Positions 11,458-23,040 of a stretch of DNA of 64,000 nucleotides are shown one piece after another. Numbering within the stretch: position 1 is the stretch's first letter; each line of letters starts with the position of its first letter. The notes beneath the pieces were generated by a model. That model saw only the letters and a list, made by a program, of their open reading frames with translations. It was not told the origin of the DNA and did not search any database. The position numbers and the translations under genes were made by a program. Source of the stretch: Nectonema munidae (taxonomy: Eukaryota > Nematomorpha > Nectonematoida > Nectonematidae); the NCBI GenBank assembly GCA_030549495.1, contig JAUIRK010001006.1, forward strand, positions 479,501 through 543,500. The letters run 5' to 3'.

Positions 11458-13662
11458 TTAACCCTATCAGGACGGGGGCTATTTTAGCCCCCCTTCAACT
11501 AAAATTTCTCTTGTACCAAATTGGCTACATCTTTTGCTACCATACTTCGTGACATTTCCTAAAATTGATAGCTGCATCTATTGGTACTATTTTCATGGCA
11601 GTTGAACGACCTTTTTAACCTAAATCTGTCTATCAAAAGTTAAACTTTTTCAGCAAAATTCTAACAGTATCTCTAGTTAAGCTTATAACTTTGGTTCTAT
11701 ATTATATACTTATTTGAAAATTTATAAATATATACAGTTTTGACAACACTTTATAGTTTAAATTTTTTCAAAATCATGGTTACTTTTTGGGAAATGTCAA
11801 TCAAAATTTTGATTGATGAGAAATATATCTAATAAATATAACTTTAAATTTTGAATGAAATTTATTTTTTATATCAAATCGGGCATGCTGATTTCATTTT
11901 TGGAATTTAGAAATGGAAAATACCTATAAGTGTGTAACAAATTTGCGGACTTCTAAAATCTGTCTATGAAAACATTCATTTAAATTTTACATGGGATATA
12001 CGCATCATTATAACAAATCAACAATCGCAATTTCATGTATAAATTTTTTTTGCATTTAGAATTTGAAAATGCTAATAAATGTAAAACAAGTACTCTGTAG
12101 AGGCAAATTTTTATCCGCATAATTTTATTTGAAGGAGAAAGTTCGTTTATACCACACTAGAATATCTCGGAAAAAGCTGAATCGGTCAATTTAAATAAGT
12201 TTCGTGTTTCACCATTTTGAGAAATTTTTATACGTATAATCAAACAATATACAAATGAACGAAGATGATAAAGTTGAAACATAATTTATTTATAATAAAA
12301 ATTTGATCGTTTTTTTATATCTAATTATTTGATTGTAGTATCGTTTCTTTAAAATGAAAAATATTTTCTCTTCAACACGAGTTTTCTGCATAAAATTTGC
12401 TATTTTATTTAATAATTGCTGGCCGTATTTAAAAAAAAGTGAATGATCCCCTTTATTAAAAACTGTCAAGGATAATAAAAATAGTTAAAAAAAAGAAAAA
12501 CTTTATTCGAAAATTTGCCTTTTTGATAATCAAAATTCAAAAAAACAAAAATTTCTTGATTATGAGTATCAAGATGTTTGTAGTTTGCAATACTGAATTT
12601 TGTTTATAAAAAATGCTTGAAAATTTTGTATTCTCTTATTTCGATAATTTTTTAGTCTGCAATTTAAAAGAACTAGATATTTCCTTTCTCCTTATTCTTA
12701 TTCTTGGTCCTAAAATAGTCTATTCCCTTACTCTTAGCCCCAGCCCTGATTTGGATTATTTTACCCCTCTTGTTAGAATATGTCAGTTTGATTTGAAGAT
12801 AGCTTTATGTATAGAAGATGAGTATAAAAATTAATATTCGTGCCTCATTGAAAATTTTGATACTGAAAACATTTGTTTTATTATAGATTCCAAATAAAAT
12901 CTAAACTTCAAAGAGAAATAAATTGTGAAATGACTACAAATTTGAATATAATCTTTGGAGAATAGCATAAAAACAAATCTTTCAAAAATCAGTACAATAT
13001 ATCTGGCCGCAAACATACCACGATTCTAAAAAAGTCAATAAAGAGTAAATTTTTTCATTTGGGCTGTCATATGTCAATCAATCTTTTGACGAGGTTTAAT
13101 TAATTTTTTTTTAAATAAACGTGACCATTGTATTCAGCATACATGAAAACTGGTGTATATAGATAGAAAACGTTGTATAACCATTTAAACTAAAAGTTTA
13201 TTTTTTCAGTTGAGCTATCATGTATATCAATCAATTTTTTGACAAGTTTGGTTGATTTTTTTTTTAAATAAACGTGATCGATCATTGTATTCAGCATACA
13301 TGAAAACGGCTGTATATAAATAGAAAACTTTGTATAAACATATAAACTAAAAGTTTCTTTTTTCACTTGAGCTGTCATATATCAATCAATTTTTTGACTG
13401 ATTTTTTTGATTTTTAAAAAAATAAACGTGACCATCGTGTTCAGCACACTTGAAAATGGGTATATATGTGTAAAAAACTTTGTATAAGCACTAAATCTAA
13501 AATGATCTTTTTTCTATTGAGCTGTCATATCAATAGATTTTTTGACAGGGTTGGTTGATTTAAAAAAAAATAAACGTGACCAGTTTCTTTTTTCAGTTGA
13601 GCTGTCATATAAATAGTCCCCGTCACTGAGGAATGAAAATAGGCCGTCACTAATAGGGTTAA
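11458..13662 (+). mobile_element. Non-autonomous piggyBac-type VNTR element, copy 1 (2.2 kb), nested in the piggyBac transposase
   Basis: TTAA (11458-11461) then CCCTATCAGGACGGGGG at the left; CACTAATAGGG then TTAA (13659-13662) at the right. Removing the element restores the host transposase reading ...NRSP-FN-K.... Just inside the left tip is a perfect hairpin: GGGGGCTA (11475-11482), TT, TAGCCCCC. The interior holds about two copies of a repeat related to AAACCGCAAATTTG, inverted here, and three to four copies of a ~153-bp repeat at 13050-13610. No transposase was seen. The sequence is homologous, in opposite orientation, to the element at 33359-37983. Confidence 0.88.
13050..13610. repeat. 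~153-bp tandem repeat inside VNTR element copy 1
   Basis: Units contain GAGCTGTCATAT, then a ...TTTTTTGACA... block, then AAATAAACGTGACCAT, then ATTCAGCATACATGAAAA, then AACTTTGTATAA. They recur at about 13133, 13289 and 13439 with partial units at both sides. They are the reverse complement of the repeats at 33470-34960. Confidence 0.85.
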
Positions 13663-14393
13663 CAAATAGAAGGAGTTTTTTTAAAAAAAGAAAGGATTTT
13701 TCGAAAATTTTAGTAGTAATGGTGTTCAAATTACAAAATGGATGGACAATTCAATTGTTACTGTTTGCACAAATTCAGAAAGTGTTTTTCTTTTAAATAA
13801 TATTCAAAGAAGGAAAAAGGATGTGGCAAAATATAAGTTAGACAACCATTTGTTATAAAGGCTACAACAGAGGAATGAGCAGCGTAGATCTATTTGATCA
13901 GTTTTTGTCTGTGTAAAGGCCTCAAAAAAAGCAAAAAGTGGTACTGGCCTAATAAATTCAATAAACACAGCTTTAGTTAATTCCTGGAGGTTGTATCAAA
14001 TAGTCAATCAACATGTCTAACAAAGATTATAGATGAGAAATAGTTCAGGTTCTTCTTAAAAATAAGAACAGACAGTGTTAACCATAATCCAGAATCGCTG
14101 AATACATCAAGACGCTGTTTTTTATGCAAAAAAAAAAAAAAAAATTAAATGTAAAAAATGTGACATTTTTTGCACTTAAAAAATTGTCGGCAATCTTTTC
14201 ATCAATCCTAATTTTTTTGTTTTTCATTTTAATTAAATTTTGTATTAACCCAATGACTCCTTAGGAGTCGAATTTTTTTTAATAAGAAAAAAAATTTCCC
14301 TATTTTTTTTTTGTAATATATATAAAAAGTCAGTAAAGAACTGGTTTCAAAATATTAGGCTTTTTTTGTTTGATTTAAACGTTGTTGGGTTAA

Positions 14394-15600
14394 CTTTAAA
14401 TGGAAAAAATAAAATTCGGTGAAATATATATGCCTACCTATCTATAAATATGATTCGATTTATTTAAAAAAAATTTTTTTTGGTCTTATTGAATTTTAGG
14501 TCTTTATTTGGATTCGATTTTGTGTAAATTCATATATCCTTCAATAAGAAACATGCAAATCAATAGTAACAGATAGAAAGCTAAAATTTAATAAAAAAAA
14601 TGCTCGTTGTAAAGAATTTAGAAGATACAAGAAGCTTGTGTTTGGAATAAAGGTCATCATTATATGCTATCATAGAGCAGTACTACATCTTAAAGGCAAA
14701 TTTAGGAACAAAGCAGAAATATAAATGATGAATTCCTGAGAATTGTGCAAAATAAGTTACGAGTTGAAAAAATATAATATTCTTCAGATCTGTTTCAACT
14801 TTATTGGTTTAATATTGCTCTAATCTAAGAAGCTATTTTGAACAAAACAGGTTGTACTCTTTATTACTTTTTCCCACTCTACTACTGATAAAAACACCTT
14901 TCATTTTTGGAATATATTTATAAAATCAAAAAGTAATGGAGCGTAAATTGGAGCTCATATCTTCAATAAAAAACACATGTTAAACTTGCCTAATCAAAAT
15001 ATTATACTCTTTTCAAAGCTCTGAATATATCATTTCTAGACAAATTATGCGATTAGTTGCAAGTCATGCAAATTTATACAATTTGTTTTAAGTTCATATT
15101 TTGACAAATTAAAATACAGAAAGTGTTACCATTGGATGTCAAAATCAAGAAAAATTGCATCTCTTTTTGTTGTAATAGCATGTAGACATTTATTTTCTTA
15201 GTTTTGAAGACGCAAAATCACTTAATTTAATAATATAAATCTCAAATTGACAAGATTAAACAACTGATGTGTAAAAAATAATGCAAGGAAATGTCTGAAA
15301 TTGTGTAAAGTTTGGAAGATTTACAAAGAATTCTATGAACTGTTTTGTGATTTTAAAATATCGAAGCCTTTTTATGCAGATTTTTATAGAGCATTGTTTA
15401 GGGGCTGAAAACTCATGGATTTTTGATATTCTACTACACCGATATCGAATAATGACGAAGAAAGTATTGCAAGATTAGTGTCTGTCTTAAAATTGGAAAA
15501 ACATTCAATTTTAAGCAAAACAAAGATTTCGTAGTGGTTTCGCTTTTGGTAAAAAAAGAGTACATTTCATATATAATATATTGTATTAATAATATATAAA
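14394..15600. other. AT-rich stretch, decayed
   Basis: No clear gene. The last 200 bp or so may be the start of the LINE fragment that becomes readable at about 15640, but I could not identify coding blocks here. Confidence 0.4.
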
Positions 15601-15639
15601 CGTAAAACTGAGATGTAATCAAAGAAGACGTGCATGAAG

Positions 15640-16490
15640 TTGTGATGACATAATTTTAGTTGCAAAATCTTTTGATGACTTGGAAAATATAATTTTCATA
15701 TGGAAAAAACATTAGAGGGAAAGGGTTTAAGATTAAATATGAATTAAACTAAATGGATGAAGTGTGCTGCTCAACTTCCAAGTCACTAGAAGGTATTGAA
15801 GAAAAGGTAGTATTTGAAGAGGCAGAAATTGAGTGCTTCATCAGTTCTGCTATTTAGGTGAAGTTTTAGATAAGATTAGTATCATAGAAAATTCAGTAGA
15901 GCATAGAATAAATGTAACCTGGAAAATATTTAAATCTTTAAGCAGTATTTTATGCAGTAGTACTACGTATTCTTTACATCTTAGCGGTCATTTATACAAA
16001 AGTTGCGTCAAATCAAGTTTAGTGTATAGTGATCAAAGTTGGGGTGTAATAGAAGCTGAGAAAAATAGATAAAATACAAGCGAAATTAGAATACTAAGAA
16101 TTATGTATAATTATAATTCAAAATTTAGACCAAGAATTGAGAACATTAGAGTGTATGTCAAGTAAACGATATAAATAAAGTATTAGAAAAGCAAAGATTA
16201 AGATCGTTTGGTCATATAAGTAGGAGAAGCCTGAAGAATTGATTTACAAAGTTTACAAAGAAAAAACTATAGGTACTTGTAAGGTAAGACCCAAAATAAC
16301 ATAGAGAGAAGTAGTTGACAAAGATATAAGGAAAATAAATATAAAATTAGGTGATGAGCAGGATATGGAAATTGGTGACGTAGAATTGAACAAATATCGT
16401 GAACTTCCATAGTTGTAATAAAACTGGCTCAAACCTTGCTGGGAATCTAGCTGTAAAACCGATTATTATTATCATTATTATTTTTAAAGA
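15640..16490 (+). mobile_element. LINE fragment: RT end and C-terminal domain with ATT-rich tail
   Basis: Readable blocks in order: CDDIILVAKSFDDLENII (degenerate YADD region, about 15640), LEGKGLRLNMN, then a 79-codon open piece (15833-16072) with FCYLGEVLDKISIIENSVEH, HLYKSCVKSSLVY and SDQSWGVIE. Next come RLRSFGHISR-like sequence and a W/R-rich end. The copy ends with an ATT-rich simple tail (16458-16483), typical of LINE 3' ends. Several stops and frame changes break it, and it is 5'-truncated. The exact clade was not determined. Confidence 0.8.
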
Positions 16491-16652
16491 GGGGGAGGGG
16501 TGCGTAAGGGTTTTTAATAAGCAAAAAGGGGGCGTTGTTCTAAAAAGTGTGGGAACCAACCACTGATCTATTTAAACGCCTAGAGCTAAGCGGTAAAGTA
16601 AACATTTCCCAGAAGCTCCTAGAAATGTCTCAAAAGGCATTTATCCAACTGC

Positions 16653-17460
16653 CTACGTCAAAAAGAATGCTGGGAAAACGTGCAAGAGAAGGGAGAAAGA
16701 CTGGAGATTTGCTACGTGAAATGTGGGATTGATGACGCGTAAGGGTCTAGAGTTTATAGAAGAAATGAAGAAAAGAAACATTGAAGTGATGTGTGTACAG
16801 GAAACCAGATGGGGAGGCAACGCTGCTAAGGAAATAGGTGAAGGGTTCAAAATTGTTTACAGTGGAAAGTCAAACAAAAAAAATGGAGTAGGAATCCTAA
16901 TCTCATCTAAATGGAAAAATAAAGTAATGGAAGTGAAAAGAAATGGGGATCTATTGATTCGAATCAAGCTGGCGTGAGAAGATGAGCTCATAAACATCAG
17001 CACATGCACCGCAGAATGGATGCAAAGAAGAGGAAAAAGAAAAGTTGATGGCCAATTTAGAAGAAATGATTGAAGAAGTAAAAGAAAATGAAAGGCTGTT
17101 AATTGGTGGTGATTTAAATGGACACTTGGGAGGACATTGTAACGGTTTCAACGAAATAAACGGAGGACACGGGTATGGAAAAAGAAATGAAGATGGTGAG
17201 AGAATTTTACAAATGGCAGAAAGAAATGAACTAATAGTTTGCCACACAAAATATCGAAAAAAACTCGAACATCTGTTACCTACAAAAGTGGTGTTAAGAA
17301 AAGTCAAATAGATTTTATCTTGATAAGGCAAAAAGATGCAAAAAATTAAAGGTTTGCAAGGCTATTCCTGGAAGTGAAATTGTCAGCCAACACAAATTGG
17401 TTGTCCTTGACTGGTATAAAAACAAAATATATAAGCAAAATATTCGAAAAAATGAGAGAC
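16653..17460 (+). mobile_element. RTE-type LINE fragment: apurinic endonuclease domain
   Basis: The endonuclease domain is readable: RFAT(W)NVGLMTRKGLEF, then NIEVMCVQETRWGG (catalytic E in the QET motif), GFKIVYSGKSNKKNGVGILI, then GGDLNGHLGG (catalytic D/N), NGGHGYGKRNEDGERIL and (S)QIDFILIRQK. One base is missing at the TWN motif (about 16710-16723), and there are further frame breaks near 16977 and 17311. The fragment stops before the reverse transcriptase. Sequence style matches the RT fragment at 40780-42745, so both probably belong to one RTE-like family. Confidence 0.85.
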
Positions 17461-17471
17461 TGATTTCAAAG

Positions 17472-17570
17472 CGTTTAAATTTAAACGCCATCTAAACGTT
17501 TGTATTTCAACGCCACTTACACGTTTGCATTTTAACGGCAGCTAGACGCTTACATTTTAACGCCTATAAA
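17472..17570. repeat. ~26-bp minisatellite, about 3.5 copies
   Basis: Units of the form TTAAACGCCATCTAAACG plus TTTGTATT recur with substitutions (AACGCCACTTACACGTTTGC, AACGGCAGCTAGACGCTTAC, AACGCCTATAAAT). The ACGCCATCTA core also occurs singly at 18371, 20550 and 58084. Confidence 0.75.
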
Positions 17571-18125
17571 TTTATACATACCTAACCTATAAACCTACTC
17601 TGTGGAGTATTTCGGCAGCTATACCATTGCAATTTCTCTTTTATATTATAAATGAAATCAAAACTTTGCATAAAAATAATCAAAAAATGTATTTAAATTA
17701 TATTCCATTATACACATTTTGCATCAAAAATCTTTATTCAAATATTTCTCTAATTTAATCAGATTTGAGGCTTTATTTATAAGATGGACTAAAATCTTTT
17801 AAAACTTCCTGCTACAAGAATCCAAGCAATAGAAAACTTTTCGGATAATGAAAATCAAACACGAAATAAATTTGCAAAAGCCACGTTAATGCCATTTTAT
17901 GTCTTTATTACAACTATAAAGAAGGCTATTAAGCAGCTATTTTGATATTTGAAACCTCATTTTTCCTCATTAAAATCAAAAGCGGTGGCGAATTAACATT
18001 TGACTTCTTTTCTCAAAGTTCTTCTGAAGGCTCCTAAGAAAACAAAAACAATAAATTATTTCAAAATTTATAAATTTTATAATTAATTTACAATAAGTAC
18101 AGAAGTTTTTTTATAATTTCTTCCA
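17571..18125. other. AT-rich spacer
   Basis: Nothing recognisable lies between the minisatellite and the left tip of the piggyBac element. Confidence 0.5.
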
Positions 18126-20719
18126 TTAACCTTGGCTTGACGCACTCGGTATTTTTTTTACGCTATACATTCAATGGGGATTCCTCCCTATTCAAAAAAA
18201 TTTCGAAATCTGAATTATAAAAAGGGCAACCACAGTAGTAGGACTAAATCATGAAAGAAAGATTTTAAATATGAAAAAGGGGAAAAATTGAAAGAACAAT
18301 AAAAAATTTAGTTAAAGTTTTGGAGAAAAACATCTAATACATTTCAGAAAAGATATAAATTTTTTGTGTTTAACGCCATCTAAAATAAACATAAGAGATA
18401 TGGTATGGTATAAAATGAAACATCATATGAAACTCCTTCATAGTTCTGAAATTTGTATTTGAAATATAAAATTATTTCAAACTGTTTTAACCACTTTATA
18501 GAATAACTGAGTAACTTTCGATGAATTTTGTGATATAGAGATGATTGTTTATAATTTATATTATTGTTACTGAAGATTGAGTGATATATTGAATTATATT
18601 GTACGTCGCGATCTCTATAAATATTTCTTTAGTTGTTCGTCATCATGATTACGTAATATATATAAAACACATCCTATAATTCTATCGTGTTTTCTCAACA
18701 TGCCTTGTGTTTACATTGAACTCGCTTGGTACATTGAACGCTTTCTCTATCTCACCATGTTCTTTGTTTCATAATGTCGTCTATTGAATCTTCCTCAACT
18801 TTTTCGGATTCACAAAAGTGTACTTCTTCATCCTCGCGTACTTCAAGTGATGTTGATTTTTATGATCAAAATCTTATTGCTCCTGATTCGACTGAATATT
18901 TATGGGAACCCAGAACTAGTGGTTTTGGAAGAAGAGAAAGCATGAATATAGAGATGTACTTTCTAGACCCCCTGTTCCGAAAGGCTTAGCTAAAAACTTA
19001 AAAGATATTCTTTCAATATTCAAGCTGTTGAGTTTATTCACTACATATATTCAATGACAATGCACAGATTGGACTCCAATTATAAGTAAGTTAAATTTAT
19101 ATACGTGGACCCTCGGTTTTTAGATTCAGAGTTGAAAAACATGAACATAATTGTTCATAAACCGAGATTTTCGTAGGTTTCATTGTTGATTCTGATATTA
19201 AAGATTCAAAAATTTGTTTTTAAGATCTGTAAACTCAAACCTGTATCATTGATACACAAAGTTTAGTATGTCCCACTTCTTAGCCTATTTTGGCTCATTG
19301 ATTTACATTGGCCAAAATGGAGACCAGAAAGTCAAAGCTGCCGATTTGTTTTCTAAAGTCGGAAGACCTTTTTACGAAGTTGTTTGGGGAGAGATATGTT
19401 CACTCTCATTCACGTATTCTTACGCTTTGATAAAAAAAAATGAAAGAAATTTTAACGACAAGATTAGTCCTATACGAAAATACATGACCATTTTTATAAT
19501 GTGTTTCCATTGTATTGGAATCCTCATTCTGTCGTTACCATAGATGAACAGCTTGTGACGTTTAGGAGAAAATGCCTAATCAAAATATACGATCCTAAAA
19601 AACCGGGACACTATGGGATAAAATTATATCATAAATGATGCAAAGTTTTATTATTGCTTGTCCCCAGAAATGTAGGTTAGCGGACTCTCTGATTCAAGTT
19701 ATTTTTCAGGATTGAATATCTGTAAGAGACTTTTAGAAAATAGTAATATTCCTGAGGGCTGCGGCATCTATACTGACAGGTTTTTCACGAGTCACGCTCT
19801 AGCTATATGGGGTAGTGAAGGGAATATTTCCCTGTGCGGGACCGTTATGTCTAATAGAAAATTCATTCCCCTCGTATTTAGGCCTCCGTATCTTAGAAAG
19901 CTCAAACATAGGGAATGTGATAGTAGGACTATTTACTCTAACTATGCTTCATTGAGTGCTTACATCCCTAAACGTCAAGCTGTGCGGAACTTCAAAGTTG
20001 TGTCCATTATGTCTTCACAAGATAAAAACGTACAAATAAGCAGTACCCCATCAAAACCTGAAAGCTTACTCGCGTATAACGAATTCAAAGGGGGAGTTGA
20101 TGTCGTTAACAAAATGGTAAGCGCTTATAAATCATAAACCCAATAGAATAGAAGATGGACTTTTGATGCCTTTTCTAATTATCTTGATATAAGTGTTCTA
20201 AATTCGTTGGTAATAGCAAAGTTTAACTCTTCTGGAGAATTTCCAAACACGAAGCAGAGCGGAAGGAAGATGTTTATAAAAATGTTGGCGCTTCGAATTG
20301 CGGAAGAGTCAATGAGGGTTAGATCTCTCACTTCAGAATTATCCTTAGACGTCAAGCACTTATTGTCTTACTATTGCTTTGCAAATCGTACTGAAGTTGA
20401 GCCGACATCTTCGAACGAAGCCTCCTGTTTCCTTTGGGTTAAAAAAAACAGAACCTCAAGACAATGCACAAAATGTAAAAATATGGTTTGTAAAAATCAT
20501 TCTAAAGTTGTCTGTTCAAATTGCTTATTTTTTAACTTACAATAAATTTTTTTAACGCCATCTATTTTAATTTTTCTTCAAAATGTGACATTTTCATTCT
20601 TTTAATTTTTTTCTTAAAATATTAAGCTTCATTATTTTATGAACATATAATATGCTTTTATATTAAAATTTTCGGTAATTGACGTTTGAATGTTGTAAGC
20701 GGCGTCAAGCGAAGGTATC
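18126..20719 (+). mobile_element. piggyBac element of about 2.6 kb with decayed transposase
   Basis: Left tip: TTAA (18126-18129) followed by CCTTGGCTTGACGC. Right tip: GCGTCAAGCGAAGG (20702-20715), a 14-bp terminal inverted repeat with one mismatch, followed by TATC where TTAA is expected. The transposase lies between in the same orientation. The right target copy is mutated, which together with the broken reading frame suggests an old, inactive insertion. Confidence 0.75.
18774..20545 (+). pseudogene. piggyBac transposase (broken)
   Basis: The N-terminus from ATG 18774 is Ser-rich and acidic (MSSIESSSTFSDSQKCTSSS, then DVDFYDQN). The middle is decayed: fragments resembling the FRGRC..QYIPNKPAKYGIK block are readable at about 19560-19610 (FRRKCLIKIYDPKKPGHYGIK with the last residues overlapping). 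Then GCGIYTDRFFTSHALAIWG and GTVMSNRKFIPLVF (19712 on) are core piggyBac motifs. YNEFKGGVDVVNKMVSAYKS carries the conserved GGVD aspartate. A short break follows, then RWTFDAFSNYLDISVLNSL and a C-terminal zinc-ribbon-like Cys/His tail (CTKC...VCKNH...VCSNCLF), ending at 20545. At least three frame breaks are present, so it is non-functional. Confidence 0.85.
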
Positions 20720-20798
20720 CTGTTTTAACAAATAAAATCCTTCTTCAATCTAAAACAAATGAAAATTTTAGTATTTTAAGTTCTTTCAAAAACTTACG

Positions 20799-21734
20799 TT
20801 TTTTAAACTTCTTAGAAAACTAAATTTCTTTGTTATTGAGTGTATGTTTTCTCCAATCATTGCTTCAACAGCTTTTCTTCTTTTTGAAAATGTAACTTTA
20901 AGTGCAGGACAAAAATTGTTTCCATTTTTATTTTCAAACACTTCAAAAGAATCTAGAACTTCTTCAGTATCTTTCACTGAATATTCGCTATGTTCTTCTT
21001 AAAATAGAAATATTTTTTTTATTTTAAAAAAGAAAAAAAACTATTTTACCGATTTTTTGTTTTAATTGGAATATTTCCATTTCCATCTTAAATTTCTCAC
21101 TTTTTGAGATAACTTTGCTGTAAAAAAACTCTGAAATACGAATAATTATTTAAATTCATAAACAATTAAATTAGTTACCCAAGGATTTTTTCCATGTGGA
21201 AAATTTATACATGGATACTTTCGGTACATTAGTTGCCCAAACATATTGTAGTCTTCCTTTGTTCGCAAATCATCAATCGTAAAAAACATAAAATGCTATT
21301 TCTTCGATCATTTTATCAAAAACTTTTAAAATGTCACCTTTTTTTAAAAAAGTTTCGATGTTTTTGGCAAATTTTCAATGACGCAATTTTCTTTTTGTGG
21401 GCTTTTATTTGAATTTTGGAATGAAGAAGAGTTTGGCAAAGTACCATCAGTTAAAGCATTACATATTTTGTTTACAGTATCAGAATTTTGATTTCTTACA
21501 CATGAAATCAACATTTCAAGTTTTTTTAGTGGACCAAATTTATTTCCAACAATTTCACGCATGTCAGATTTCTTTAAATTCATGAAAACTATATCGCCTA
21601 TTTCATTTTCTGAAGGAAATTAAAATATTAAAGAACGAATATTGTTAAAGAATATGGTAATCTTCCTAAAAAGTTTTTAAAATTTCTTCTGTAAATATTG
21701 CCTTTAGAACATTAACCAATTCTTCTGTTGACAT
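20799..21734 (-). pseudogene. SAM-domain (SAMD3-like) gene, broken, minus strand
   Basis: ATG at 21734 gives MSTEELVNVLKAIFTEEIL, the first half of a SAM domain; the expected donor near 21670 is not recognisable. Acceptor TTCCTTCAG leads to exon 21609-21179: ENEIGDIVFMNLKKSDMREI, then VGNKFGPLKKLEMLISC (second half of SAM), a linker, then DDLRTKEDYNMFGQLMYRKY-PC...GKNPW and donor GTAACT. The next exon starts at 21130: SFFTAKLSQKVRNLRWKW. The last seen exon, 21002-20799, codes KVTFSKRRKAVEAMIGENI and has a GTAAGT donor. Two compensating one-base shifts lie in the second exon and another in the third. SAMD3-like identity rests on memory of the LSQKxRNxR signature after a KYPC block. The LINE at 21739 begins directly upstream of the ATG. 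Confidence 0.6.
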
Positions 21735-21738
21735 ATCG

Positions 21739-23040
21739 GTGGTAAATATATCCATTCAAAATTGCTTGATTATCTCAGAAAAGCTGTTTTTTCACGAAAA
21801 TCAATTTGGCTTTTTACCCAATAGATCAACCCAGGATGCTATAAGTAAGCTATCTTCCTTGATATCGAGTTGGTGTGATAAAAAGAATATAACCATGTGT
21901 TTCTTTTTAGATTTTACAAAAGCTTTTGATAAGCTTGATCACAGAGTATTGCTTTATAAATTATACAAAATTGGAATAAGAGGTCATACCTTTAAACTCA
22001 TTAAGAATTATCTTAATCTTAGCAAAAATTATGTTTTTTATTCTAATCAAAGCTCTAACTTTTATCTTACTGAAACATGAGTATCACAGGAATCTATTCT
22101 TGGGCCCCTACTATTTTTTATGTTGATCAATGACATAACAAAATGTATTCACGCCCCACCAGAAATTATTTTATATGCTGATGATGTAAGACTTACCTTT
22201 AACACAAATATGAACAATACTTTTGATTTTATTTTAAACACTCTAAATTGTATTGATCAATGGTGCGTCGTGAACAAAATGAGCTTGAACATGGACAAAT
22301 CAAAGTACATGGTTTTTTCTAAAAGATTAAAATCTTTTCATGCTGAATTTTTTTCTCAATAATAAAAAAGTAAACAGAGCATCTAACATACATTATCTAG
22401 GAATAACACTATGTGAACATTTTTCGTGGAAAATACACATAAAAATGTCATCATAAAATTAGCCCGTTTTTTGGTTGTTTTAATAAGATGAAAGTTTTCT
22501 TACCTTACAACTCGAGAAAAACATTGTATTATGCTTTTGCCCATCCTCATATCAAATATTGCAATCTAATATGGCGTTTAAAGTTTTCAGGTTCTTTAAA
22601 AAGACTAAATAAATTAGTTTCACAATTTTTGTGGCATGAGAAACAGTGGAAATTATTTTAATTTAGATCAAATAAATGTTCAAGTATGTTTCATGTTTTA
22701 TTACAAAAAATTTTTAAATTCAGGATCGTTTAGCTCTATTTAAAAATAATTTCGGCAAAGAGATAAACTTCATATACCACGGTTTAACTGTCGCTCTAAT
22801 TTTTCTTCCGTACTACCTCGCACTCTTCATTTAGTCAATAAACACTACAAAGATCTAAAATTTTCTAATTGTAAAAACTTAAAAAAATCAGTTAAGTTAA
22901 TATTGTCAACTTATTCCTAGCAAACAGTCTACAAGTTTATCAACCCAACTACTCCATATCCACTTAATTTCAAAAAACTCACCCCTTACATCTCTTATTT
23001 TCTTTTTTATATAAACACATATACGGTTTTTTATGTTACA
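21739..23040 (+). mobile_element. LINE fragment: reverse transcriptase and C-terminal part
   Basis: RT blocks in order: ENQFGFLPNRSTQDAISKL, FLDFTKAFDKLDHRVLLYKL (first catalytic Asp in FLDFTKAFD), GIRGHTFKLIKNYL, a stop, then SQESILGPLLFFMLINDI, ILYADDVRLTF (intact YADD) and MSLNMDKSKYMVFS. Then a shifted LGITLCEHFSWKIH and a decayed C-terminus to about 22990. The copy is 5'-truncated within the RT domain and interrupted by one stop (22078) and later frame changes. This is a jockey/CR1-like type of LINE, different from the RTE-like copies. Confidence 0.88.

Larger units (their letters stand above)
10408..14269 (+). pseudogene. Decayed piggyBac transposase, interrupted by a second element
   Basis: Reading begins at ATG 10618 with a PGBD-like acidic N-terminus (MGELVHFTYLQNAIDYISAD, then GGEGSDIEQ). 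Later come DNFFTSFS and GIRATGTMKENRSP (about 11387-11457), which is piggyBac core. This breaks at TTAA (11458) and resumes after 13662 with KWMDNSIVTVCTNSES, then GYNRGMSSVDLFDQ, then a Cys-rich tail (RCFLC...KCKKCD...FHQS) ending near 14204. The pieces are in family order, but frames shift repeatedly and stops intervene, so the gene is dead. A 21-22 bp inverted motif, GACTCCCCAAGGAGCCATTG at 10408 and its inverse at 14249-14269, flanks the coding region. True TTAA tips were not resolved, although GGGTTAA at 14387-14393 is a candidate right end. Confidence 0.85.

Noticed and set aside
16951-17331. Minus-strand open frame over the LINE endonuclease
   Set aside because: Antisense shadow of a clearly coding LINE segment on the plus strand.
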